Positions 53,257 through 64,000 of a DNA stretch of 64,000 nucleotides are shown piece after piece. Source of the DNA: Chondrosia reniformis (taxonomy: Eukaryota > Porifera > Demospongiae > Chondrillida > Chondrillidae). The stretch covers positions 952,501-1,016,500 of the forward strand of contig OX359189.1 in NCBI GenBank assembly GCA_947172415.1. The letters run 5' to 3'. A program made the position numbers and the translations under genes. Under the pieces are notes generated by a model, which worked only from the letters and a program-made list of their open reading frames with translations, made no database searches and was not told the origin of the DNA. Numbering within the stretch: the first letter of the stretch is position 1; every line of letters starts with the position of its first letter.

Positions 53257-54310
53257 ATATAACCGGCCTAGTTGAAATATCGATCATAGACATTAATATC
53301 GTACAAGCGATAAATATCGGACCTCTCACTATTTCTAGTTTTCTGTATCATGAAAAGTCGCTCTCCTCCCTCCACCAAGACACATACAGGCTTTTATCCA
53401 TTTGCCACAGTTTTGAGATGTATTGGAAATACTGCGTATGTGTGTAAAATTGCTTGGAACGATTCACTGGTCTGGAATTAAAGTGGAATAAATTGACGAT
53501 TTCTCGAAAATAATTGGGATCAGAAATGTCGTTCTCCTCGGCCCATCAAGACACTTAAAGGATTTTATTCGATTTTCCCAGTTTTCAGGTGAACCACTAA
53601 TACTGCCTATGTCTTTAAACTTGCTTGAAACAATTCACTGATCTGGAAATAACGAGAAATATATTAAAAAAGGTCCCAACCACAACCGTTTTCTTTGGAC
53701 AAAACTTCGTATAAATAGAAGCGAAAAACCTTATATAGTAGGCCTACCTGGACACATCTCTATGGTGGTTGCGGTTCCCATAGAGGTTGGTAGCGCTTAG
53801 ACTCTGAAGCTGTCTCCTAATCGGTTGGTGCCATAGAGACGTGCTCACCAATAATCCGGATTTCGGGGGGGTTCCACGTAATGTGGGATTGGCATCTGAT
53901 ATCTTAGGATTCATATGAGTCGGCCATATCGAGAAGAACTGGTTCTTCTCACGCAAGTGACACCCAAAGCTCAACTCGGCAGAGCGTTACCACCGATCCC
54001 GGCCTATGAGCGTCGTGGATGGTAGCGTTCGGTATGGTCCAACATTTTTTCTTTGGAGTTTCGTTGGCTGTCGATTGACGAAATTTCACTTTAACGAGAT
54101 CCATATAAAATATATGGATAGATAGTACTTCAATAACAATCAAGTACTACACAGTGCATATCCCTATGTATAAAAAATTGGAAAGTATTCTAGATTTTCA
54201 GATATAGTATGGATTTTTATCTTTATTATAATATTATACCTTCTAACGGTCGGCCATATATAGCATTACGCAATTTTCTCTAACAACAACAGTACATTAG
54301 CTGTACTTCT
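53257..54310. repeat. 1.05-kb non-satellite segment, copy 1
   Basis: Interrupts the satellite and is unrelated to the monomer. It recurs at 56,081-57,133 with an offset of 2,824 bp (2,823 after about 54,166). It includes a hairpin 'ctctatgg' ... 'ccatagag' near 53,758-53,785. Short open frames exist on both strands but match nothing I know. Confidence 0.85.
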
Positions 54311-56080
54311 GTAACTCTATCAAATGGCGAGATATGAAGCTAAATCTTTGTGTCAGCATTCACAGACATCCTATAGAGAATGTCCAATGGGTTTTTGAAA
54401 TTTTGATGAAACTTAAAATTTGCCCTATCTCTCACAATACATTAACTTCGTATATCAGAATTTAATGCACATTGAGGGCTGTCACTCTATCAAATGGAGA
54501 GATATATATGAAGCTAAATCTTTGTAGGCATTCACAGACACCTATAAAACATGTCCAATGGGTTTTTAGAAATTTTGATGAAACTTAAAATTTGCCCTAT
54601 CTCTCACAATACATTAACTGTGTATACCAGAATTTAATATACATTGAAGGCTGTCACTCAATCAAATGGAGAGATATGAAGCTAAATCTTTGTGTCAGCA
54701 TTCACAGACATCTATAGAACATCTCCAATGGGTTTTTGAAATTTTGATGAAACTTAAAATTTGCCCTATCTCTCACAATACTTTAACTTTGTATACCACA
54801 ATTTAATGTTCGTTGAGGGCTGTCACGCCATCAAATGAAGAGATATGAAGCTAAACCTTTGTGTAAGCATTCACAGACATCTATAGAGCATGTCCAATGG
54901 GTTTTCAGAAATTTTGATGAAACTTAAAATTTGCCCTATCTCTCACAATATATTAACTGTGTATACCAGAATTTAATGTACACTGAAGGCTGTCACTCAA
55001 TCAAATGGAGAGATATGAAGCTAAATCTTTGTGTCAGCATTCACAGACATCTATAGAACATCTCCAATGGGTTTTTGAAATTTTGATGAAACTTAAAATT
55101 TGTCCTATCTCTCACAATACATTAACTGTGTATACCAGAATTTAATGTACACTGAAGGCTGTCACTCAATCAAATGGAGAGATATGAAGCTAAATCTTTG
55201 TGTCAGCATTCACAGACATCTATAGAACTTCTCCAATGGGTTTTTGAAATTTTGATGAAACTTAAAATTTGCCCTATCTCTCACAATACATTAACTGTGT
55301 ATACCAGAATTTAATGTACATTGAGGGCTGTCACTCTATCAAATTGAGAGATATGAAGCTACATTTTTGTGTCAGCATTCACAGACATCTATAGAACATC
55401 TCCAATGGGTTTTTGAAATTTTGATGAAACTTAAAATTTGCCCTATCTCTCACAATACATTAACTTTGTATACCAGAATTTAATGTATATTGAAGGCTGT
55501 CACTCAATCAAATGGAGAGATATGAAGCTAAATATTTGTGTAGGCATTCACAGACATCTATACAACATGTCCAATGGGTTTTTGAAATTTTGATGAAACT
55601 TAAAATTTGCCCTATCTCTCACAATACTTTAACTTTGTATATCAGAATTTAATGTACATTGAAGGCTGTCACTCAATCAATTGCAAATGGAGAGATATGA
55701 AGCTAAATCTTTGTGTCAGCATTCACAGACATCTATAGAACATCTCCAATGGGTTTTTGAAATTTTGATGAAACTTAAAATTTGCCCTATCTCTCACAAT
55801 ACATTAACTGTGTATACCAGAATTTAATGTACATTGAGGGCTGTCACTCTATCAAATTGAGAGATATGAAGCTACATTTTTGTGTCAGCATTCACAGACA
55901 TCTATAGAACATGTCCAATGGGTTTTTGAAATCTTGATGAAACTTAAAATTTGCCCTATCTCTCACAATACATTAATTGTGTATACCAGAATATAATGTA
56001 CATTGAGGGCTGTTACTCCATCAAATGTCAAATGGAGAGATATGAAGCTACATCTTTGTGTCAGCATTCACAGACATCTA
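54311..56080. repeat. Satellite array, middle stretch
   Basis: About ten head-to-tail monomers of about 169 bp with point differences, between the two copies of the 1.05-kb segment. Confidence 0.92.
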
Positions 56081-57133
56081 ATATAACCGGCCTAGTTGAA
56101 ATATCGATCATAGACATTAATATCGTACAAGCGATAAATATCGGACCTCTCACTATTTCTAGTTTTCTGTATCATGAAAAGTCGCTCTCCTCCCTCCACC
56201 AAGACACATACAGGCTTTTATCCATTTGCCACAGTTTTGAGATGTATTGGAAATACTGCGTATGTGTGTAAAATTGCTTGGAACGATTCACTGGTCTGGA
56301 ATTAAAGTGGAATAAATTGACGATTTCTCGAAAATAATTGGGATCAGAAATGTCGTTCTCCTCGGCCCATCAAGACACTTAAAGGATTTTATTCGATTTT
56401 CCCAGTTTTCAGGTGAACCACTAATACTGCCTATGTCTTTAAACTTGCTTGAAACAATTCACTGATCTGGAAATAACGAGAAATATATTAAAAAAGGTCC
56501 CAACCACAACCGTTTTCTTTGGACAAAACTTCGTATAAATAGAAGCGAAAAACCTTATATAGTAGGCCTACCTGGACACATCTCTATGGTGGTTGCGGTT
56601 CCCATAGAGGTTGGTAGCGCTTAGACTCTGAAGCTGTCTCCTAATCGGTTGGTGCCATAGAGACGTGCTCACCAATAATCCGGATTTCGGGGGGGTTCCA
56701 CGTAATGTGGGATTGGCATCTGATATCTTAGGATTCATATGAGTCGGCCATATCGAGAAGAACTGGTTCTTCTCACGCAAGTGACACCCAAAGCTCAACT
56801 CGGCAGAGCGTTACCACCGATCCCGGCCTATGAGCGTCGTGGATGGTAGCGTTCGGTATGGTCCAACATTTTTTCTTTGGAGTTTCGTTGGCTGTCGATT
56901 GACGAAATTTCACTTTAACGAGATCCATATAAAATATATGGATAGATAGTACTTCAATAACAATCAAGTACTACACAGTGCATATCCTATGTATAAAAAA
57001 TTGGAAAGTATTCTAGATTTTCAGATATAGTATGGATTTTTATCTTTATTATAATATTATACCTTCTAACGGTCGGCCATATATAGCATTACGCAATTTT
57101 CTCTAACAACAACAGTACATTAGCTGTACTTCT
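56081..57133. repeat. 1.05-kb non-satellite segment, copy 2
   Basis: Near-identical to 53,257-54,310; the only indel I see is one C near 56,987. Confidence 0.85.
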
Positions 57134-60100
57134 GTAACTCTATCAAATGGCGAGATATGAAGCTAAATCTTTGTGTCAGCATTCACAGACATCCTATAGA
57201 GAATGTCCAATGGGTTTTTGAAATTTTGATGAAACTTAAAATTTGCCCTATCTCTCACAATACATTACCTTCGTATATCAGAATTTAATGCACATTGAGG
57301 GCTGTCACTCTATCAAATGGAGAGATATATATGAAGCTAAATCTTTGTAGGCATTCACAGACATCTATAGAACATGTCCAATGGGTTTTTAGAAATTTTG
57401 ATGAAACTTAAAATTTGCCCTATCTCTCACCATACATTAACTGTGTATACCAGAATTTAATATACATTGAAGGCTGTCACTCAATCAAATGGAGAGATAT
57501 GAAGCTAAATCTTTGTGTCAGCATTCACAGACATCTATAGAATATCTCCAATGGGTTTTTGAAATTTTGATGAAACTTAAAATTTGCCCTATCTCTCACA
57601 ATACATTAACTTTGTATACCAGAATTTAATGTTCGTTGAGGGCTGTCACGCCATCAAATGAAGAGATATGAAGCTAAACCTTTGTGTAAGCATTCACAGA
57701 CATCTATAGAGCATGTCCAATGGGTTTTTAGAAATTTTGATGAAACTTAAAATTTGCCCTATCTCTCACAATATATTAACTGTGTATACCAGAATTTAAT
57801 GTACATTGAAGGCTGTCACTCAATCAAATGGAGAGATATGAAGCTAAATCTTTGTGTCAGCATTCACAGACATCTATAGAACATCTCCAATGGGTTTTTG
57901 AAATTTTGATGAAACTTAAAATTTGTCCTATCTCTCACAATACATTAACTGTGTATACCAGAATTTAATGTACATTGAAGGCTGTCACTCAATCAAATGG
58001 AGAGATATGAAGCTAAATCTTTGTGTCAGCATTCACAGACATCTATAGAACATCTCCAATGGGTTTTTGAAATTTTGATGAAACTTAAAATTTGCCCTAT
58101 CTCTCACAATACTTTAACTGTGTATACCAGAATTTAATGTACATTGGGGGCTGTCACTCTATCAAATTGAGAGATATGAAGCTACATTTTTGTGTCAGCA
58201 TTCACAGACATCTATAGAACATCTCCAATGGGTTTTTGAAATTTTGAGGAAACTTAAAATTTGCCCTATCTCTCACAATACATTAACTTTGTATACCAGA
58301 ATTTAATGTATATTGAAGGCTGTCACTCAATCAAATGGAGAGATATGAAGCTAAATCTTTGTGTAGGCATTCACAGACATCTATAGAACATCTCCAATGG
58401 GTTTTTGAAATTTTGATGAAACTTAAAATTTGCCCTATCTCTCACAATACTTTAACTTTGTATATCAGAATTTAATGTACATTGAAGGCTGTCACTCAAT
58501 CAAATGGAGAGATATGAAGCTAAATATTTGTGTAGGCATTCACAGACATCTATACAACATGTCCAATGGGTTTTTGAAATTTTGATGAAACTTAAAATTT
58601 GCCCTATCTCTCACAATACTTTAACTGTGTATACCAGAATTTAATGTACATTGAGGGCTGTCACTCTATCAAATTGAGATATATGAAGCTACATTTTTGT
58701 GTCAGCATTCACAGACATCTATAGAACATCTCCAATGGGTTTTTGAAATTTTGATGAAACTTAAAATTTGCCCTATCTCTCACAATACATTAACTTTGTA
58801 TACCAGAATTTAATGTATATTGAAGGCTGTCACTCAATCAAATGGAGAGATATGAAGCTAAATATTTGTGTAGGCATTCACAGACATCTATACAACATGT
58901 CCAATGGGTTTTTGAAATTTTGATGAAACTTAAAATTTGCACTATCTCTCAAAATACTTTAACTTTGTATATCAGAATTTAATGTACATTGAAGGCTGTC
59001 ACTCAATCAAATGGAGAGATTTGAAGCTAAATCTTTGTGTCAGCATTCACAGACATCTATAGAACATCTCCAATGGGTTTTTGAAATTTTGATGAAACTT
59101 AAAATTTGTCCTATCTCTCACAATACATTAACTGTGTATACCAGAATTTAATGTACATTGAGGGCTGTCACTCAATCAAATGGAGAGATTTGAAGCTAAA
59201 TCTTTGTGTCAGCATTCACAGACATCTATAGAACATCTCCAATGGGTTTTTGAAATTTTGATGAAACTTAAAATTTGTCCTATCTCTCACAATACATTAA
59301 CTGTGTATACCAGAATTTAATGTACATTGAAGGCTGTCACTCAATCAAATGGAGAGATATGAAGCTAAATCTTTGTGTCAGCATTCACAGACATCTATAG
59401 AACATCTCCAATGGGTTTTTGAAATTTTGATGAAACTTAAAATTTGCCCTATCTCTCACAATACATTAACTTTGTATACCAGAATTTAATGTATATTGAA
59501 GGCTGTCACTCAATCAAATGGAGAGATATGAAGCTAAATCTTTGTGTCAGCATTCACAGACATCTATAGAACATGTCCAATGGGTTTTTAGAAATTTTGA
59601 TGAAACTTAAAATTTGCCCTATCTCTCACAATACATTAACTGTGTATACCAGAATTTAATGTACATCAAATGAAGAGATATGAAGCTAAATCTTTGTGTA
59701 GGCATTCACAGACATCTATAGAACATCTCCAATGGGTTTTTGAAATTTTGATGAAACTTAAAATTTGCCCTATCTCTCACAATACATTAACTTCGTATAT
59801 CAGAATTTAATGCACATTGAGGGGTGTCACTCTATCAAATGGAGAGATATGAAGCTAAATATTTGTGTAGGCATTCACAGACATCTATACAACATGTCCA
59901 ATGGGTTTTTGAAATTTGGATGAAACTTAAAATTTGCCCTATCTCTCACAATACTTTAACTTTGTATACCAGAATTTAATGTACATTGAAGGCTGTCACT
60001 CAATCAAATGGAGAGATATGAAGCTAAATATTTGTGTAGGCATTCACAGACATCTATACAACATGTCCAATGGGTTTTTGAAATTTTGATGAAACTTAAA

Positions 60101-63100
60101 ATTTGCCCTATCTCTCACAATACATTAACTTTGTATACCAGAATTTAATGTACATTGAAGGCTGTCACTCAATCAAATGGAGAGATTTGAAGCTAAATCT
60201 TTGTGTCAGCATTCACAGACATCTATAGAACATCTCCAATGGGTTTTTGAAATTTTGATGAAACTTAAAATTTGTCCTATCTCTCACAATACATTAACTG
60301 TGTATACCAGAATTTAATGTACATTGAGGGCTGTCACTCAATCAAATGGAGAGATTTGAAGCTAAATCTTTGTGTCAGCATTCACAGACATCTATAGAAC
60401 ATCTCCAATGGGTTTTTGAAATTTTGATGAAACTTAAAATTTGTCCTATCTCTCACAATACATTAACTGTGTATACCAGAATTTAATGTACATTGAAGGC
60501 TGTCACTCAATCAAATGGAGAGATATGAAGCTAAATCTTTGTGTCAGCATTCACAGACATCTATAGAACATCTCCAATGGGTTTTTGAAATTTTGATGAA
60601 ACTTAAAATTTGCCCTATCTCTCACAATACATTAACTTTGTATACCAGAATTTAATGTATATTGAAGGCTGTCACTCAATCAAATGGAGAGATATGAAGC
60701 TAAATCTTTGTGTCAGCATTCACAGACATCTATAGAACATGTCCAATGGGTTTTTAGAAATTTTGATGAAACTTAAAATTTGCCCTATCTCTCACAATAC
60801 ATTAACTGTGTATACCAGAATTTAATGTACATCAAATGAAGAGATATGAAGCTAAATCTTTGTGTAGGCATTCACAGACATCTATAGAACATCTCCAATG
60901 GGTTTTTGAAATTTTGATGAAACTTAAAATTTGCCCTATCTCTCACAATACATTAACTTCGTATATCAGAATTTAATGCACATTGAGGGGTGTCACTCTA
61001 TCAAATGGAGAGATATGAAGCTAAATATTTGTGTAGGCATTCACAGACATCTATACAACATGTCCAATGGGTTTTTGAAATTTGGATGAAACTTAAAATT
61101 TGCCCTATCTCTCACAATACTTTAACTTTGTATACCAGAATTTAATGTACATTGAAGGCTGTCACTCAATCAAATGGAGAGATATGAAGCTAAATATTTG
61201 TGTAGGCATTCACAGACATCTATACAACATGTCCAATGGGTTTTTGAAATTTTGATGAAACTTAAAATTTGTCCTATCTCTCACAATACATTAACTGTGT
61301 ATACCAGAATTTAATGTACATTGAGGGCTGTCACTCAATCAAATGGAGAGATTTGAAGCTAAATCTTTGTGTCAGCATTCACAGACATCTATAGAACATC
61401 TCCAATGGGTTTTTGAAATTTTGATGAAACTTAAAATTTGTCCTATCTCTCACAATACATTAACTGTGTATACCAGAATTTAATGTACATTGAAGGCTGT
61501 CACTCAATCAAATGGAGAGATATGAAGCTAAATCTTTGTGTCAGCATTCACAGACATCTATAGAACATCTCCAATGGGTTTTTGAAATTTTGATGAAACT
61601 TAAAATTTGCCCTATCTCTCACAATACATTAACTTTGTATACCAGAATTTAATGTATATTGAAGGCTGTCACTCAATCAAATGGAGAGATATGAAGCTAA
61701 ATCTTTGTGTCAGCATTCACAGACATCTATAGAACATGTCCAATGGGTTTTTAGAAATTTTGATGAAACTTAAAATTTGCCCTATCTCTCACAATACATT
61801 AACTGTGTATACCAGAATTTAATGTACATCAAATGAAGAGATATGAAGCTAAATCTTTGTGTAGGCATTCACAGACATCTATAGAACATCTCCAATGGGT
61901 TTTTGAAATTTTGATGAAACTTAAAATTTGCCCTATCTCTCACAATACATTAACTTCGTATATCAGAATTTAATGCACATTGAGGGGTGTCACTCTATCA
62001 AATGGAGAGATATGAAGCTAAATATTTGTGTAGGCATTCACAGACATCTATACAACATGTCCAATGGGTTTTTGAAATTTGGATGAAACTTAAAATTTGC
62101 CCTATCTCTCACAATACTTTAACTTTGTATACCAGAATTTAATGTACATTGAAGGCTGTCACTCAATCAAATGGAGAGATATGAAGCTAAATATTTGTGT
62201 AGGCATTCACAGACATCTATACAACATGTCCAATGGGTTTTTGAAATTTTGATGAAACTTAAAATTTGCCCTATCTCTCACAATACATTAACTTTGTATA
62301 CCAGAATTTAATGTACATTGAAGGCTGTCACTCAATCAAATGGAGAGATATGAAGCTAAATCTTTGTGTCAGCATTCACAGACATCTATAGACCATCTCC
62401 AATGGGTTTTTGAAATTTTGATGAAACTTAAAATTTGCCCTATCTCTCACAATACATTAACTTTGTATACCAGAATTTAATGTATATTGAAGGCTGTCAC
62501 TCAATCAAATGGAGAGATATGAAGCTAAATCTTTGTGTCAGCATTCACAGACATCTATAGAACATGTCCAATGGGTTTTTAGAAATTTTGATGAAACTTA
62601 AAATTTGCCCTATCTCTCACAATACATTAACTGTGTATACCAGAATTTAATGTACATCAAATGAAGAGATATGAAGCTAAATCTTTGTGTAGGCATTCAC
62701 AGACATCTATAGAACATCTCCAATGGGTTTTTGAAATTTTGATGAAACTTAAAATTTGCCCTATCTCTCACAATACATTAACTTCGTATATCAGAATTTA
62801 ATGCACATTGAGGGGTGTCACTCTATCAAATGGAGAGATATGAAGCTAAATATTTGTGTAGGCATTCACAGACATCTATACAACATGTCCAATGGGTTTT
62901 TGAAATTTGGATGAAACTTAAAATTTGCCCTATCTCTCACAATACTTTAACTTTGTATACCAGAATTTAATGTACATTGAAGGCTGTCACTCAATCAAAT
63001 GGAGAGATATGAAGCTAAATATTTGTGTAGGCATTCACAGACATCTATACAACATGTCCAATGGGTTTTTGAAATTTTGATGAAACTTAAAATTTGCCCT

Positions 63101-64000
63101 ATCTCTCACAATACATTAACTTTGTATACCAGAATTTAATGTACATTGAAGGCTGTCACTCAATCAAATGGAGAGATATGAAGCTAAATATTTGTGTAGG
63201 CATTTACAGACATCTATACTAAATGTCCAATGGGTTTTTGAAATTTTGATGAAACTTAAAATTTGCCCAATCTCTCACAATACATTAACTTCGTATATCA
63301 GAATTTAATGCACATTGAGGGGTGTCACTCTATCAAATGGAGAGATATGAAGCTAAATCTTTGTGTAGGCATTCACAGACATCTATAGAACATGTCCAAT
63401 GGGTTTTTAGAAATTTTGATGAAACTTAAAATTTGCCCTATCTCTCACAATACATTAACTGTGTATACCAGAATTTAATGTACATCAAATGGAGAGATAT
63501 GAAGCTAAATCTTTGCGTAGGCATTCACAGACATCTATAGAACATGTCAAATGGGTTTTTGAAATTTTGATGAAACTTAAAATTTGCCCTATCTCTCACC
63601 ATACATTAACTTTGTATACCAGAATTTAATGTTCATTGAGGGCTGTCGCGCCATCAAATGAAGAGATATGAAGCTAAACCTTTGTATAAACATTCACAGA
63701 CATCTATAGAACATGTCCAATGGGTTTTTGAAATTTTGATGAAACTTAAAATTTGCCCTATCTCTCACAATACTTTAACTTTGTATACCAGAATTTAATG
63801 TTCGTTGAGGGCTGTCGCGCCATCAAATGAAGAGATATGAAGCTAAACCTTTGTGTAAGCATTCACAGACATCTATAGAGCATGTCCAATGGGTTTTTAG
63901 AAATTTTGATGAAACTTAAAATTTGCCCTATTTCTCACAATATATTAACTGTGTATACCAGAATTTAATGTACATTGAAGGCTGTCACTCAATCAAATGG
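57134..64000. repeat. Satellite array with higher-order structure, running off the window
   Basis: About 40 monomers of 169 bp. One variant monomer has an extra base ('gtttttagaaa') and an 18-bp loss after 'aatttaatgtaca'. It recurs at 59,661, 60,827, 61,824, 62,652 and 63,480, spacings of 1,166, 997, 828 and 828 bp, that is 7, 6, 5 and 5 monomers minus 17. No gene is present. Confidence 0.92.

Noticed and set aside
53790-53990. tRNA- or snRNA-like strings ('agctcaactcggcagagcg', 'ggttggtagcgctt')
   Set aside because: They resemble tRNA D-arms, but I cannot fold a full cloverleaf with a B box at the right distance. A tRNA-derived SINE head is possible but unsupported.
53744-54143. Two short minus-strand frames in the 1.05-kb segment (and copies at 56,568-56,967)
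   Set aside because: No start context, splice signal or recognisable family. They are conserved only because the whole segment is duplicated.
57134-64000. CRISPR-like or coding reading of the satellite
   Set aside because: Monomers are directly adjacent, all frames are broken by stops, and no spacers exist.

Overview
The window is animal nuclear DNA: spliced genes with short GT-AG introns, metazoan gene families (stefin-type cystatins, Death-fold/NTPase/TPR receptors, aldo-keto reductases, prefoldin 3, CHMP2B, a dynein heavy chain, GB1-type GTPases), AT-rich spacers and a long satellite. Compact gene spacing with a Death-NTPase-TPR receptor pair best fits a sponge genome of the Amphimedon type. 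That is inference; no marker here proves the species.

Layout. 1-13,430 is a young segmental-duplication block. A unit made of a small cystatin gene (+), an orphan copy of an aldo-keto reductase last exon (-), and a 1,000-residue Death-domain/STAND NTPase/TPR gene (-) recurs. There are two full receptor genes (1,635-4,809 and 9,674-12,848), two intact cystatins (5,988 and 8,003), and two broken cystatins (1-357 and 13,314-13,424). Part of the unit (2,015 bp) is a near-perfect tandem copy. 13,684-16,642 holds two tandem four-exon aldo-keto reductases (-). The second shares a 59-bp start-to-start gap with prefoldin subunit 3 (16,702-18,230, +). CHMP2B (18,787-20,556, -) is tail-to-tail with prefoldin and head-to-head with the next gene.

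20,852-52,354 (+) is one very large dynein-heavy-chain-type gene of about 60 exons, roughly 5,340 codons by my exon sum. It is closest in character to DNHD1. It keeps tail, linker, six AAA units, stalk and C-terminal domain, but its main ATPase site (AAA1) has lost key Walker A and Walker B residues. The intron that splits its AAA3 module carries two intronless, divergently transcribed GB1-type GTPase genes (36,123-37,367 - and 37,578-39,152 +), both with predicted signal peptides. Its introns are rich in ACGT-type simple repeats and minisatellites, and two of the arrays copy the neighbouring 5-prime splice site many times.

52,355-64,000 has no convincing gene. From about 53,060 to the window end it is a 169-bp tandem satellite, interrupted twice by the same 1.05-kb unrelated segment. 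In the right half it is organised into higher-order units of 7, 6, 5 and 5 monomers.

Functionally the genes do not form one pathway. They cover innate immune sensing (receptors, possibly the GTPases), protease inhibition, carbonyl reduction, actin/tubulin folding, ESCRT-III membrane scission, and a cilium/flagellum-type dynein relative.
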